Below the pieces are notes generated by a model, which was given only the letters and a program-made list of their open reading frames with translations, did not search any database and was not told the DNA's origin. From Arthrobacter sp. ISL-72 (GTDB lineage: Bacteria; Actinomycetota; Actinomycetes; Actinomycetales; Micrococcaceae), in contig NZ_JAGGPP010000006.1 in the NCBI RefSeq assembly GCF_018613755.1, positions 186,001-250,000 on the forward strand: DNA of 64,000 nucleotides, read 5' to 3'. A program made the position numbers and the translations under genes. This document shows positions 9,224 through 19,364 of this stretch, piece by piece (position 1 is the stretch's first letter; every line of letters begins with the position of its first letter).

Positions 9224-10981
9224 ATGGCACGTACTGGCCCCAAAAACTCAGCACTCAGGGTGCTGGTCTGGCTCGGCGTAATCCTCGCCGTCATGACTGC
9301 CGTGCTCGCTGGCGGTACCATGTCCGGCCATGCCAGCTGGGCACCAAAGCTTGCGCTTGACCTTGAAGGCGGAACCCAGATGATCCTGGCGCCCAAGGTT
9401 GAGGGCGGTTCAGACATCAATGAGGATCAGCTCAACCAGGCCGTTGCGATCATTCGCCAGCGCGTGGACGGTTCCGGCGTCGCGGAAGCTGAAATCAGCA
9501 CGCAGTCCGGCCGCAACGTGGTGGTAAGCCTTCCCGGCACACCGTCCAAGGAAACCCGGGCGTTGATCCAGGCCTCGGCCGACATGAACTTCCGGCCCGT
9601 GCTTCAGGCCGGGGCCGGCGCGGCAGTGCCCACCGAGTCGCTGACGCCCGAGGACAAGCTGCCCAAGCCGACAGCCGCGCCGACCAACAGCAGCGACATT
9701 AACTGGGTCACGCCGGAGGTGTACAGGAAGTTCGAGACCCTGGACTGTGACAACCCCGCGCAGGACAAGCAGGAACGTTCCGACCCCGCAGCCCCGCTGG
9801 TGACCTGCGAGCCGGCCACCGCCACGTCGCCGGCCATCAAGTACATTCTTGGTCCCGTGGAGGTGAAGGGCTCCAACATCAAGTCCTCCTCCTTCCAGCT
9901 GCAGCAGGGCGCCCAGGGTGCCGTCACCAACGAGTGGGCCGTGAACATCCAGTTCGATGAGCAGGGCACCGCCAAGTTCAAGGAAGTCACCGAACGCCTG
10001 TACCAGTTCTTCGTCGCGGCCGGCGGCGAGTCGGGCTCCGATCCCAAGGCCCAGTTCGCCATTGTCCTTGACGACCAGGTCATCTCCGCTCCGCGGTCGC
10101 TCGCGGTGATCACGGACGGCCGTCCGCAGATTACGGGCGGGTTCACGGAGCAGTCTGCAAAGGCCCTCTCCGACCAGCTGCGGTTCGGTGCCCTCCCCAT
10201 CAGCTTCGACATCCAGAGCGAACAGCAGATCTCGGCAACACTCGGCGGTGAGCAGCTCCGGATGGGTCTGCTCGCGGGCGTGATCGGCCTGCTCCTGGTG
10301 GTGGTCTACTCGCTCTTCCAGTACCGGGCGCTGGGATTCGTCACCATTTTCTCCCTGGTGGTAGCCGGTGCACTGACCTACCTGGCGATTGCCATCCTGG
10401 GCTGGACGGAAAACTACCGGCTGTCACTCGCCGGCGTCGCCGGCCTCATCGTGGCCATCGGCCAGACAGCGGACTCGTTCATCGTCTACTTTGAACGCAT
10501 CCGCGACGAACTGCGCGAAGGCAAGGGGCTGGTCTCGGCCGTGGAGAACGGCTGGAAGCGTGCCAAGCGCACGGTCCTGGCATCAAAGGCAGTGAACCTG
10601 CTGGCGGCCCTGGTCCTCTACTTCGTCGCCGTCGGCAACGTGCGGGGCTTCGCGTTCACCCTTGGCCTGACTGCCATCGCCGACCTCATTGTAGTGTTCA
10701 TGTTCACCCACCCGACGCTGCAGCTCCTGGCACGCACCAAGTTCTTCGGCGAGGGCCACAAGTTCTCTGGCCTTGACCCCCAGCGCCTCGGCGCCGTGCC
10801 GCTCTACCGTGGGGCGGGCAGGATCCGCGCCGCGGATGATAAGCCGGCCGTGGTGCGGGCCAAGAATACCGGGGCAGCCGCGGAAGCGGAGCGCCGGATG
10901 ACCATTGCAGAACGCCGCCTGGCGGAAAAGCAGGAGCAGCTGGCCGGTTCCTCCAAGAGCACGTCCAAGGAGGGCAAGTAA
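9224..10981 (+). CDS. secD: Protein translocase subunit SecD
   Basis: An RND-superfamily membrane protein of 585 residues that uses the proton-motive force to pull exported proteins out of SecYEG. One N-terminal helix (about 10-30) precedes the large extracytoplasmic domain, which starts with the conserved DLEGGTQM motif. Five C-terminal helices span about 345-505. The extracytoplasmic part carries an insert (about 130-210), and an 80-residue basic cytoplasmic tail follows the last helix. secF begins at the very next base. Confidence 0.95.
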   Translation: MARTGPKNSALRVLVWLGVILAVMTAVLAGGTMSGHASWAPKLALDLEGGTQMILAPKVEGGSDINEDQLNQAVAIIRQRVDGSGVAEAEISTQSGRNVVVSLPGTPSKETRALIQASADMNFRPVLQAGAGAAVPTESLTPEDKLPKPTAAPTNSSDINWVTPEVYRKFETLDCDNPAQDKQERSDPAAPLVTCEPATATSPAIKYILGPVEVKGSNIKSSSFQLQQGAQGAVTNEWAVNIQFDEQGTAKFKEVTERLYQFFVAAGGESGSDPKAQFAIVLDDQVISAPRSLAVITDGRPQITGGFTEQSAKALSDQLRFGALPISFDIQSEQQISATLGGEQLRMGLLAGVIGLLLVVVYSLFQYRALGFVTIFSLVVAGALTYLAIAILGWTENYRLSLAGVAGLIVAIGQTADSFIVYFERIRDELREGKGLVSAVENGWKRAKRTVLASKAVNLLAALVLYFVAVGNVRGFAFTLGLTAIADLIVVFMFTHPTLQLLARTKFFGEGHKFSGLDPQRLGAVPLYRGAGRIRAADDKPAVVRAKNTGAAAEAERRMTIAERRLAEKQEQLAGSSKSTSKEGK

Positions 10982-12004
10982 ATGTCCAGCAGTTTTGCCA
11001 CTTTCGGTAATGAGCTCTACACGGGCAAGCGCTCGTACAACTTCGTCGGTTCCAAGAAGATCTGGTTCCTGATCGCTGCCGTTGCCGTGGCGCTGTCCAT
11101 CCTCCTCCCGGTGGCAAAGGGCGGCTTCAACCTCGGCATCGAATTCCGGGGCGGGTCCGAGTTCACGGTCTCCAACGTGAAAACCACGGAGGCCTCCCTC
11201 GGTGAGAAGGCCGTTCAGGACGTGGTCCAGGGAAGCATCCCGCGCGTGGCCAACGTTGCCGGCAATACGATGCGGATCCAGACGGACAAGCTCACCGATG
11301 ACGAGACCCTCCGGATCAAGGAAGGGCTGACCACCGCCTACGGCGTCACGGACAATGAGGTGACCTCGACGTTCGTCGGACCCACCTGGGGCGCGGATGT
11401 CACCAAGCAGGCCCTGATCGGCCTGGTGATCTTCGTGGTCATCGCGGCAGTCCTGATGGCGCTGTACTTCCGGACCTGGAAGATGTCGCTTTCCGCACTC
11501 GTCGGCATGCTGGTGACCATGTTCGTCACTGCCGGCGTCTACGCCCTCAGTGACTTCGAGGTCACACCCTCCGCCATCATCGGCTTCCTGACGGTGCTCA
11601 GCTACTCGCTGTATGACACGGTTGTGGTCTTCGACAAGATCCGTGAAAACACGGCGGAGATCGATGCCTCCACCCGCCGCACCTTCGCGGAGGAGGTCAA
11701 CCTCGCCGTCAACCAGACGTTGGTCCGGTCCATCAACACCATGATGGTGGCCATCCTCCCCGTAGGTGCCATCCTGTTCATCGGTGCGGGCCTCCTGGGT
11801 GCCGGTACGCTGCGGGATCTTTCCCTGGCACTGTTCGTGGGCATCCTGATCGGCACGGCGGCGACCATCTTCATCGCTGCCCCGCTGTACGCCTGGCTGC
11901 GGCAGGGCGAACCTCTGCTGGTGAAGCAGGCCGAACGCGTTGCACGCCGCCGCAGCGAGTCGGCTGCGAAGGAATCCGCTGCGCAGGAGATTGCGCCGGC
12001 GTAA
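10982..12004 (+). CDS. secF: Protein translocase subunit SecF
   Basis: The 340-residue partner of SecD. It has one N-terminal helix, an extracytoplasmic segment opening with LGIEFRGGSEF, and five C-terminal helices with the TVLSYSLYDTVVVFDKIREN signature of the RND core. Its ATG touches the secD stop, and the AGGAGGG ribosome site is inside the secD end, so the pair is coupled. A strong terminator follows at 12035-12070. Confidence 0.96.
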   Translation: MSSSFATFGNELYTGKRSYNFVGSKKIWFLIAAVAVALSILLPVAKGGFNLGIEFRGGSEFTVSNVKTTEASLGEKAVQDVVQGSIPRVANVAGNTMRIQTDKLTDDETLRIKEGLTTAYGVTDNEVTSTFVGPTWGADVTKQALIGLVIFVVIAAVLMALYFRTWKMSLSALVGMLVTMFVTAGVYALSDFEVTPSAIIGFLTVLSYSLYDTVVVFDKIRENTAEIDASTRRTFAEEVNLAVNQTLVRSINTMMVAILPVGAILFIGAGLLGAGTLRDLSLALFVGILIGTAATIFIAAPLYAWLRQGEPLLVKQAERVARRRSESAAKESAAQEIAPA

Positions 12005-12034
12005 GCCGTCAGCTGTCCATCCTGTCCGTGCTTC

Positions 12035-12070
12035 GGGCCGGGCTCCGTCATTCGTGACGGGGTCCGGCCC
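12035..12070 (+). terminator. Terminator after secF
   Basis: A 16-bp GC-rich stem with two wobble pairs (arms 12035-12050 and 12055-12070) is closed by TTCG. There is no long T-run, as is common in GC-rich actinobacteria. It separates secDF from rel. Confidence 0.75.
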
Positions 12071-12135
12071 TTCGCATCTTCGTCCGGTTACGGAAGTGTG
12101 CTGCCGCGGGAATAGACTGGGATAATTAACGGGTC

Positions 12136-14544
12136 GTGAGGGGTGCTTCATTGGAAGAACGTTCGACGTCGGCGCCAACGGCCGACGGTGGTCAAGGTCC
12201 GGCCCAGGGTCCGCAGACCGGGCTGGTCGCGTCCGGGCGCCCGGATCCAGGCGTGCCCGTTGACAGCTCAGGGTTCCGCCCCACTTTCCCGGGACGCCGT
12301 GAACGCACCAGGTCCAGGCTCGCCCGGCTGACGGGGCGCGGAACAGCGACGTACTCACCCATACTCGAACCGCTGCTGCGCACCGTCCGCGCGAACAATC
12401 CCAAAGAGGACTTCGACCTCATCCAGCGTGCCTTCGTCGTGGCCGAACAGAGCCACCGGGGACAGAAACGCAAGAGCGGCGATCCGTACATCACCCACCC
12501 CGTCGCTGTGGCCACCATACTGGCCGAGCTGGGACTGAGCGGCACCACGCTGGCAGCTGCGCTGCTCCATGACACCGTGGAGGATACCCCCTACACACTG
12601 GCGGACCTCAAGCGGGACTTCGGCCCCGAGGTCGCCATGCTCGTTGACGGCGTGACCAAGCTGGACAAGGTAAGTTTCGGCGAAGCTGCCCAGTCGGAAA
12701 CAGTCCGCAAGATGGTCGTGGCGATGGCCAAGGACATCCGGGTGCTGATGATCAAGCTGGCCGACCGCCTGCACAACGCCCGCACCTGGCGCTTCGTTTC
12801 GGCTGAGTCCTCGGCGCGCAAAGCACGCGAAACGCTGGAAATCTTTGCGCCGCTGGCGCACCGGCTCGGTATGAACACCATCAAGTGGGAACTTGAAGAC
12901 CTGTCCTTCGCGGCGCTTTACCCGAAGGTGTACGAGGAAATCGTCCGCATGGTGGGGGACCGGACCCCGGAGCGGGAAAAGAGCCTCAGCGTTATCCGCA
13001 ACCAGATCACCGAAGATCTGCGGACGGCGAAGGTCAAGGCCACCATCACCGGCCGGCCGAAGCATTACTACTCCATCTACCAGAAGATGATCGTCCGCGA
13101 CAAGGACTTCGACGACATCAACGACCTCATGGGGGTCCGGGTTCTGGTGGATTCCGTCCGTGACTGTTACGCGGCGCTGGGCACCCTGCATTCGCGCTGG
13201 AACCCCCTGCCGGGGCGTTTCAAGGACTACATTGCAATGCCCAAGTTCAACATGTACCAGTCGCTCCACACGACCGTCATCGGGCCGGGCGGCAAACCCG
13301 TGGAGATCCAGATCCGCACCCACGAGATGCACCGCCGCGCCGAGTATGGTGTCGCGGCGCACTGGAAGTACAAGGACCAGCCCAACAGGACGGCCGCCGG
13401 GCCCGGCAGCCCCCGTGACGGCGACATGGGCTGGCTGCGGTCCCTGGTTGACTGGCAGCAGGAAACGTCCGACCCCGGGGAGTTCCTGGATTCCCTGCGG
13501 TTCGAAATCAACGCCCGGGAAGTGTTCGTGTTCACGCCCAAGGGCGAGGTCATGGCACTGCCGGCCGGGTCGACTCCGGTGGACTTCGCCTATGCCGTAC
13601 ACACCGAAGTGGGCCACCGGACCATCGGCGCCAGGGTCAACGGCAAGCTTGTTCCGCTCAACAGCGAACTTAACCACGGCGACTGGGTCGAAATCTTCAC
13701 CTCCAAGGCGGAGGGGGCCGGACCCAGCCAGGACTGGCAGCACTTCGTCAAGAGCGCCCGTGCCCGCAACAAGATCAGGCAGTGGTTCAGCAAGGAGCGC
13801 CGCGAAGAAGCCATCGACCGCGGCAAGGAGCTCCTGACCAAGGCGATGCGCAAGCAGAACCTTCCGCTGCAGCGCCTGATGACCCATGACGCCCTCGCTG
13901 AAGTGGCCGAGAATTTCAAGTACGTGGATATCTCCGGTCTCTACGCGGGCGTGGGCGACGGGCACACCTCGGCGCAGTCCGTGATGGAACGGCTGGTTGA
14001 AACTCTTGGCGGCAATGAGGGCCCCGAGGATGACCTGACGGAAGTCAGCATCCCCACGCAGGTCAGCAAGACGAAGTACTCCGACTCCGGCGTGATCGTC
14101 CGTGGAGTGGGGGACGTCTGGGTCAAGCTGGCCCGCTGCTGCACGCCGGTGCCCCCGGATCCCATCCTGGGGTTCGTCACCAGGGGCTCCGGAGTGTCGG
14201 TGCACCGGACGGACTGCACGAACGTCTCGGACCTGAAGGACCAGCCGGACCGCATCGTGGAGGTGGACTGGGCACCCACCCAGTCCAGCGTGTTCCTCGT
14301 GGAGATCCAGGTGGAGGCGCTGGACCGCAAGTCGCTGCTGTCCGATGTCACCCGCATACTCTCCGAAAACCACGTCAACATCCTGGCGGCCAGTGTGCAC
14401 ACTTCGACGGACCGGGTGGCCATCTCGAGGTTTGCCTTTGAGATGGGCGATCCGAAGTACTTGAGCCACGTGCTCAGCGCCGTGCGGCGCATCGACGGCG
14501 TGTTCGACGTGTACCGGACCACCGGAAACCGGCGCCGCGGCTAA
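12136..14544 (+). CDS. rel: Bifunctional (p)ppGpp synthetase/hydrolase Rel
   Basis: An 802-residue RelA/SpoT homologue that makes and degrades (p)ppGpp, the stringent response alarmone. The hydrolase HD domain has His121 and His145-Asp146 (LLHDTVED). The synthetase domain starts near 306 ([12 protein letters not shown]) and includes [15 protein letters not shown] (around 460-520), helical and C-terminal ACT domains follow. The first ~70 residues are a flexible extension typical of Arthrobacter-like Rel. The GTG start at 12136 lies just behind an AT-rich GATAATTAA element, so the leader is very short or absent. Its stop overlaps the convergent AbiEi-like gene by four bases. Confidence 0.95.
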   Translation: MRGASLEERSTSAPTADGGQGPAQGPQTGLVASGRPDPGVPVDSSGFRPTFPGRRERTRSRLARLTGRGTATYSPILEPLLRTVRANNPKEDFDLIQRAFVVAEQSHRGQKRKSGDPYITHPVAVATILAELGLSGTTLAAALLHDTVEDTPYTLADLKRDFGPEVAMLVDGVTKLDKVSFGEAAQSETVRKMVVAMAKDIRVLMIKLADRLHNARTWRFVSAESSARKARETLEIFAPLAHRLGMNTIKWELEDLSFAALYPKVYEEIVRMVGDRTPEREKSLSVIRNQITEDLRTAKVKATITGRPKHYYSIYQKMIVRDKDFDDINDLMGVRVLVDSVRDCYAALGTLHSRWNPLPGRFKDYIAMPKFNMYQSLHTTVIGPGGKPVEIQIRTHEMHRRAEYGVAAHWKYKDQPNRTAAGPGSPRDGDMGWLRSLVDWQQETSDPGEFLDSLRFEINAREVFVFTPKGEVMALPAGSTPVDFAYAVHTEVGHRTIGARVNGKLVPLNSELNHGDWVEIFTSKAEGAGPSQDWQHFVKSARARNKIRQWFSKERREEAIDRGKELLTKAMRKQNLPLQRLMTHDALAEVAENFKYVDISGLYAGVGDGHTSAQSVMERLVETLGGNEGPEDDLTEVSIPTQVSKTKYSDSGVIVRGVGDVWVKLARCCTPVPPDPILGFVTRGSGVSVHRTDCTNVSDLKDQPDRIVEVDWAPTQSSVFLVEIQVEALDRKSLLSDVTRILSENHVNILAASVHTSTDRVAISRFAFEMGDPKYLSHVLSAVRRIDGVFDVYRTTGNRRRG

Positions 14545-15158
14545 CCGTCCGGCGTAGGCTGCAACGCCGTAAGTATTTCCAGGGCCGCCCTCTTATGCGG
14601 AACCCGGGGAGTTGCTTCGACGGCCAGGGTGAGGAGCCGCAGCCTAACGTCCAGCTCGGGGCGCGCCAGCATCTTTCGAAGTGCCGGTATCGCGCGCTCT
14701 GAATCCACATGCAGGGCGATGTCCAGTGCCGTCCGCAGCGGGCTGGAAACCATCAGCCCGCCCAGGCTGACGACGTCGAACGGACCGAGCCGGACTTCAT
14801 GCAGGGTGCAGCCCCGGGTGGACCGCAGGCTGGACACCCGCCGGGTGGCATCCACCAGGAGGGCCAGCCGGTCCGGTTCCCCGGCGCAGCCGTAGATCCA
14901 GGCCGCCGTCATCCGCCCTGCTACGACCCGCTGCCGGATTGCCGGGGGGACCGCGAATGAGGCCGCACGCGCCCGCAACTGCGGTGTGGCGGCGGTTCCG
15001 GGCAGCATGTAGCCGCGCTGGTACAGCTGGTTCAGGAGGCCGTCCGCGGCCATGGCCTGCAGTTCCGGCCACGAGAACACACTGCCGGGGGAATAGAGCT
15101 CCGGAGACCCCGTAGCTGCGCTTCCGGTATTGACGGGGAGTGGGGACGACGTAGCCAT
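14541..15158 (-). CDS. AbiEi-like (type IV antitoxin family) hypothetical protein
   Basis: A 205-residue protein whose layout resembles AbiEi-type antitoxin relatives common in actinobacteria. There is an N-terminal DNA-binding-like part (about 25-65, with a GYMLPGT turn) and a C-terminal part in which a WIYGC segment leads to VDATRR and a run reading [13 protein letters not shown]. In AbiE systems the antitoxin represses its operon and counters the AbiEii nucleotidyltransferase toxin; no toxin gene is next to this one, so any role here is unknown. It is convergent with rel, with overlapping stops and no terminator between them. Confidence 0.5.
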   Translation of the reverse strand: MATSSPLPVNTGSAATGSPELYSPGSVFSWPELQAMAADGLLNQLYQRGYMLPGTAATPQLRARAASFAVPPAIRQRVVAGRMTAAWIYGCAGEPDRLALLVDATRRVSSLRSTRGCTLHEVRLGPFDVVSLGGLMVSSPLRTALDIALHVDSERAIPALRKMLARPELDVRLRLLTLAVEATPRVPHKRAALEILTALQPTPDG

Positions 15159-15194
15159 TCAGCCATCTTTTCCCTTTGCCCGTTAACGAGTACA

Positions 15195-15232
15195 GGCCCC
15201 GTGCCGGTTATGTGGATAACCGGTACGGGGCC
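15195..15232 (-). terminator. Terminator after the DUF349 gene
   Basis: A 16-bp stem with one wobble pair (arms 15195-15210 and 15217-15232) and a 6-base loop lies 21 bases past the DUF349 stop. No T-run follows. It can also separate this gene from the AbiEi-like gene further along the strand. Confidence 0.7.
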
Positions 15233-15253
15233 CGTGCGTGGTGTCTGCGTGGG

Positions 15254-16894
15254 CTATGACAGTTCGCTGGCCGAGCGTGAGATCTGGTCCAGCCATGCCT
15301 GGCGGGCCTCAAGGGCCTCCTGCGCGGCCTTGATCTTGCGCTGGTCTCCGGCTTTCTCCGCCGCCGCAAGGTCGTCCTTCAGCCCGGCGATGGCGGCTTC
15401 CAGCTGCGACAGCGCGCTGTTGGTCCTGGCCTTGGTCTCCGGGTTGGAGCGCTTCCAGTTTTCGTCCTCGGCGTGGCGGACGGCGTCCTCCACCTTCCGC
15501 AGCCCGGCTTCGATCCGGCCCATGTCCGCCCGGGGCACCTTGCCGGCTTCCTCCCAGCGGTCACGGATGGACTGGAGGGCCTTCTTGGCTGCAGCCAGGT
15601 CCTTGATCGGGAGCAGCGCGTTCGCCTCTTCCAGAAGCGCTTCCTTCACGGTCAGGTTGGCACTGTATTCCTGGTCGATCTCGTCGTTGGCTGCCTGCCG
15701 GGAAGTGAAGAAAACATCCTGTGCGGCGCGGAAGCGGGCCCACAGGGCGTCGTCGTCCTTGCGGCTGGCGCGCGGTGAGGCCTTCCACTCGTCCATCAGA
15801 CGGCGGTACTCACCGGCGGCGAAGCCCCAGTCAGTGGAGGAGGACAGTGCCTCGGCGTCAGCGATCAGCTTTTCCTTGGCGGCTTTCGCGGCGGAATTGT
15901 TGCTGTCCAGCTGGGAGAAGTACGCACGGCGGTGGCGGTCGAAGACCGTCCGGGCAGCCCTGAACCGCTTCCAGAGGGCGTCCTCGTTGCTGCGGCCCAG
16001 GCGCACGCCGTTCTTCTGGGCTGCCTTCCAGCTTTCAAAGAGCTCGTTCATGCGCGCGCTCGAGGTCTTCCACTGGATCTGCGCAGGATCGTGGCCGGAA
16101 ATTTCCTCCGCTTCCGCGACGATGGCTTCCCGGGCGGCCAGTTCCGCGGCGCGCACGGCGTCGTGTTCGGCCTTTTCAGCCTTCTCGAGCTCGGCGATCT
16201 GGGTGGACAGGGTGTCGAGGCGGGCCTCGGCAGCGCGCAGGTCACCCACCATGTTCCGTTCGGCCAGCTGCTCACGCAGGTGCGTCACGGTTTTCTGCAT
16301 GTCGGCGGTCGGGGCCTTGGAGCTCACACGCTGTTCCAGCAGGACGATCTGGGCCACGACGTCGTCATACTTGCGGGCAAAGTAGCCCAGGGCTTCGTCG
16401 TCGCTAACGCCCGGGTACTGGCCCACGGGGTGTTCGGTGCCGTCGATGGTCAGGAAAACGTGGCCGTCCCCTTCAACCCGGCCCCAGCGTGCAGCCTCGG
16501 CCAGCGATGCGGCGGAGGAAACAGTGGAGGGGGCGGCGACCGCAGGCGAGGTCGCAGCCTTCGGCCGCGCGGCGAAGGCTGCCGGCGAAGGCGCGGGGCG
16601 GCCTGCCGGGCGCGGTGCAGGTGACGGAGCGGCCGGCGCCTCGGCGGCCGGTGCCTCAGCTGCTTCACCGGCGGGCGCCTCGGCAACGGGCGCCTCAGGA
16701 GCCGCCTCGGCGGCCGGAGCCTCGGGCGCCTCGGGGGTCTCCTCCGCTTCCCGGGTAGCCGGCGTTGCGTCCGCCGCGGCCGCGGCGGCTGCATCGTTGC
16801 CCGCCGCCTGCGCGTCGTCAAGCACCGGGGCCGTGGTCTCGGCTCCGTCGGCAGCTGCTGTTACTGTTTCGTCGGATTTCTGACTGTCTGTCAC
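15254..16894 (-). CDS. DUF349 domain protein with Ala/Pro/Glu-rich N-terminus
   Basis: A 546-residue cytoplasmic protein. Residues 1-130 are almost entirely Ala, Pro and Glu and must be disordered. A conserved globular part (about 135-175, WGRVEGDGHVFLTIDG) and long coiled-coil helices follow. DUF349 helical repeats recur, recognisable by the ALWKRFRAARTVFDRH-like pattern near 312 and again near 390. The function of this family is not established. It starts with GTG at 16894, 61 bases downstream of the cyclophilin gene on the same strand, so they may be co-transcribed. Confidence 0.85.
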   Translation of the reverse strand: MTDSQKSDETVTAAADGAETTAPVLDDAQAAGNDAAAAAAADATPATREAEETPEAPEAPAAEAAPEAPVAEAPAGEAAEAPAAEAPAAPSPAPRPAGRPAPSPAAFAARPKAATSPAVAAPSTVSSAASLAEAARWGRVEGDGHVFLTIDGTEHPVGQYPGVSDDEALGYFARKYDDVVAQIVLLEQRVSSKAPTADMQKTVTHLREQLAERNMVGDLRAAEARLDTLSTQIAELEKAEKAEHDAVRAAELAAREAIVAEAEEISGHDPAQIQWKTSSARMNELFESWKAAQKNGVRLGRSNEDALWKRFRAARTVFDRHRRAYFSQLDSNNSAAKAAKEKLIADAEALSSSTDWGFAAGEYRRLMDEWKASPRASRKDDDALWARFRAAQDVFFTSRQAANDEIDQEYSANLTVKEALLEEANALLPIKDLAAAKKALQSIRDRWEEAGKVPRADMGRIEAGLRKVEDAVRHAEDENWKRSNPETKARTNSALSQLEAAIAGLKDDLAAAEKAGDQRKIKAAQEALEARQAWLDQISRSASELS

Positions 16895-16955
16895 CGCTAA
16901 AAGTCTTTCGCTTGGAGGGAAATACCTGCACCCGCAGCGTGGAGGCCGGGGCTGG

Positions 16956-17762
16956 TTACTTCAGAGAGAACGAGTCTATCGTGACTGGTTCCACAGGAGC
17001 GCCGTCTGTTGCGCTTCCGCCTGTCTTAATACCGCCTTCGGCAATCTTTGCCACCACGTCGAGGCCGGACGTCACCTTGCCTACTATGGTGTACCCGCCG
17101 GCCTCGTCTGCCGGGATGACGGTGTCCTTGTAGACGATGAAGAACTGGGTGCCGTTCCCGTAGGCGTTGCCGCCAGTACGGGCCACTGCGATGGTTCCTG
17201 CCGGATACTTGTTGTCCACCGGCGTGTTTTCGAGCGGGCCCCACGTGTACGCCGGGTCGCCCTGTCCGTCACCTGTTTTCGAGCCGCACTGCAGGACCCC
17301 GAAGGTTTCGCCGGTGGTCAGGCGGTGGCAGCTGACCCCGCTGTAATAATTCTCGTCAGCAAGCGATTTGAAGACCGCGGCTGCCTGCGGGGCATTGGTT
17401 CCGTCCAGTTCCACGCCCAGCGCGCCACTGTTGAGTTTGAGCTCGCCGGTGAACACCTTGCCGGCGGCGGTCTCCGGTTTCGGGATGTTGGCGGCATTGG
17501 TGGGCGTGGCCGCCGGCGTGGGCGATGCTGACGGGCTGGTCAGTCCGGCCTGGGCCGCGGCGTACTCGTCTTCCGTGGGGTTGTTGGCGAAGACGGTCAG
17601 TTGGAGGACGACGGCGAGCACCACCGCTGCGGCACCCGCACCGGCGGCGAGGACATTGTCGCGCTTGCGGCGCTTTTCCTGCTGCCGCCGCAGCTCGCGT
17701 TTCGCTTCCATTTGCAGGATGCGCCGCTTTGCTTCGCGGGCGCTCCGTGAACTGGCCGCCAA
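16956..17762 (-). CDS. Membrane-anchored peptidyl-prolyl isomerase (cyclophilin type)
   Basis: A 268-residue cyclophilin. A strongly basic N-terminus (about 1-36) leads into a single helix (about 38-59), giving type II topology with the isomerase outside the membrane, where it would assist folding of exported proteins. The cyclophilin domain (about 105-268) has NYYSGVSCHR, the GTIAVART segment and TQFFIVYKD. A Ser/Pro/Thr-rich linker joins helix and domain. The start is TTG at 17762, supported by a strong AGGAGG site; an internal ATG at 17712 lacks one. Confidence 0.9.
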   Translation of the reverse strand: MAASSRSAREAKRRILQMEAKRELRRQQEKRRKRDNVLAAGAGAAAVVLAVVLQLTVFANNPTEDEYAAAQAGLTSPSASPTPAATPTNAANIPKPETAAGKVFTGELKLNSGALGVELDGTNAPQAAAVFKSLADENYYSGVSCHRLTTGETFGVLQCGSKTGDGQGDPAYTWGPLENTPVDNKYPAGTIAVARTGGNAYGNGTQFFIVYKDTVIPADEAGGYTIVGKVTSGLDVVAKIAEGGIKTGGSATDGAPVEPVTIDSFSLK

Positions 17763-17879
17763 AAGTCCTCCTGGTTGTCGGGCCGGCCCGCCGAACGGGC
17801 CAAGGGCGACGTCCGGTGTCCGGCAGCAAGCGGCAGGCGGTGCGCCGGGCCCGCTCCATTAGAGTTGCAGGCGCCGAAA

Positions 17880-17910
17880 GCATAAACTGACTGCCGCACA
17901 TAGTTTATGC
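17880..17910. promoter_or_regulatory. Perfect 9-bp palindrome between cyclophilin and hisS
   Basis: GCATAAACT (17880-17888) and AGTTTATGC (17902-17910) are exact inverted copies separated by 13 bases. The element is AT-rich within a GC-rich setting and lies in the divergent region, 118 bases from the cyclophilin start and 107 from hisS. The arrangement suits a dimeric repressor operator; the regulator is unknown. Confidence 0.5.
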
Positions 17911-18017
17911 ATGACTGGCTGGACTCCCGCCCTTACCGCCGCTTTTTGATCGCATGGCGGAATTGGATGGCCGGGCCACGCACTCCAGACTGCTGTTACC
18001 TGAGGAGAAAATCCACC

Positions 18018-19364
18018 ATGGCACGCACCGCCTCCCTGTCCGGATTCCCCGAGTGGCTTCCCGAGGAGCGGCTGGTGGAACTTCATGTGCTGGACACCCT
18101 GCGCCGGGTCTTCGAGCTGCACGGCTTCTCGTCCATCGAGACCCGCGCCGTGGAAACCGTGGCCCAGCTGCTCCGCAAGGGTGAGATCGACAAAGAGGTG
18201 TACGGACTCAGCCGCCTGCAGGAGGACGAAGGCGAAGAGTCCAAGGCTGCCAAGGGCGAGCACCATTCCCTCGCCCTGCACTTCGACCTGACCGTGCCGT
18301 TCGCCCGTTACGTCGTCGAGAACGCCGGCTACCTCGCGTTCCCGTTCCGCCGGTACCAGATCCAGAAGGTGTGGCGCGGCGAGCGTCCGCAGGAAGGCCG
18401 TGCCCGCGAATTCACCCAGGCGGACATCGACATCGTGGGCGACGGCGAGCTGCCGTTCCGGTACGACGTCGAAATTGCGCTCGTGATCGCCGAAGCCCTC
18501 AGCACGCTGCCCATCCCGGACTTCCGCCTGCGCATCAACAACCGCAAACTGGCCGAAGGCTTTTACCGCGGAATCGGACTGACGGACACTGCCGGTGTGC
18601 TCCGGAGCATCGACAAACTGGAAAAAATCGGCCCTGCCAAGGTAGCCGAGCTCCTGAAGACAGAGCTGGGCGCCTCCGAGGAACAGGCGCAGGCGGCGCT
18701 GAGCCTGGCCGGCATCCGCACCGAGGACACGTCCTTCGTTGAACAGGTCAGGGCGCTGGGCGTCAAGGACGATCTGCTCGAAGAAGGCCTGAACGAGCTG
18801 GAGCAGGTCATCGCGGCTGCGGTGCAGCGTGCACCGGGCAAAGTGGTGGCCGACCTCAGCATCGCCCGCGGCCTTGACTACTACACCGGCACGGTCGTCG
18901 AAACAGTCCTGGTGGGCCACGAACAGCTCGGTTCAATCTGCTCCGGCGGCCGCTACGACGCGCTGGCCAGCAAGGGAAACCGGAAGTTCCCGGGCGTCGG
19001 ACTGTCCATCGGCGTCACCCGCCTCGTCACCAGGATCCTGAGCCAGGACCTGGCACAGGCCACCCGGACGGTGCCCACCGCCGTGCTTGTCGCCCTGAAC
19101 AACGACGCCAGCTGGGATGCGGCCCAGGACGTCGCCGCCCAGCTGCGCAGCCGCGGGATTTCCACCGAAGTGGCCGCCAAGGCGGAAAAATTCGGCAAGC
19201 AGATCAAGTTCGCCGACCGCCGCGGCATCCCTTTCGTGTGGTTCACGGACGACGACGGCAAGCACCAGGTGAAGGACATCCGCTCGGGGGAACAGTCGGA
19301 TGCCGACCCCGCCACGTGGGCGCCCGCCGAGGACGACCTGTACGTCCGGGTCCTCAAGGCCTAA
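18018..19364 (+). CDS. hisS: Histidyl-tRNA synthetase
   Basis: A 448-residue class II aminoacyl-tRNA synthetase that charges tRNA-His. Motif 2 is seen in KVWRGERPQEGR followed by EFTQADIDIVG. The histidine-specific part holds RGLDYYTGTVVE and CSGGRYDAL, and the C-terminal anticodon-binding domain starts near 355. ATG at 18018 has a GAGGAG ribosome site; a frame extending back to 17907 would cross the palindrome and lacks family similarity. Its stop overlaps the convergent permease by 11 bases. Confidence 0.95.
   Translation: MARTASLSGFPEWLPEERLVELHVLDTLRRVFELHGFSSIETRAVETVAQLLRKGEIDKEVYGLSRLQEDEGEESKAAKGEHHSLALHFDLTVPFARYVVENAGYLAFPFRRYQIQKVWRGERPQEGRAREFTQADIDIVGDGELPFRYDVEIALVIAEALSTLPIPDFRLRINNRKLAEGFYRGIGLTDTAGVLRSIDKLEKIGPAKVAELLKTELGASEEQAQAALSLAGIRTEDTSFVEQVRALGVKDDLLEEGLNELEQVIAAAVQRAPGKVVADLSIARGLDYYTGTVVETVLVGHEQLGSICSGGRYDALASKGNRKFPGVGLSIGVTRLVTRILSQDLAQATRTVPTAVLVALNNDASWDAAQDVAAQLRSRGISTEVAAKAEKFGKQIKFADRRGIPFVWFTDDDGKHQVKDIRSGEQSDADPATWAPAEDDLYVRVLKA

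Noticed and set aside
10583..12358. Minus-strand open frame across secD-secF and the terminator
   Set aside because: It crosses the strong secF terminator and shows no recognisable protein; secDF are clear on the other strand.
12355..14469. Long open frame antisense to rel
   Set aside because: A shadow of the GC-rich rel codons with no family signature or ribosome site.
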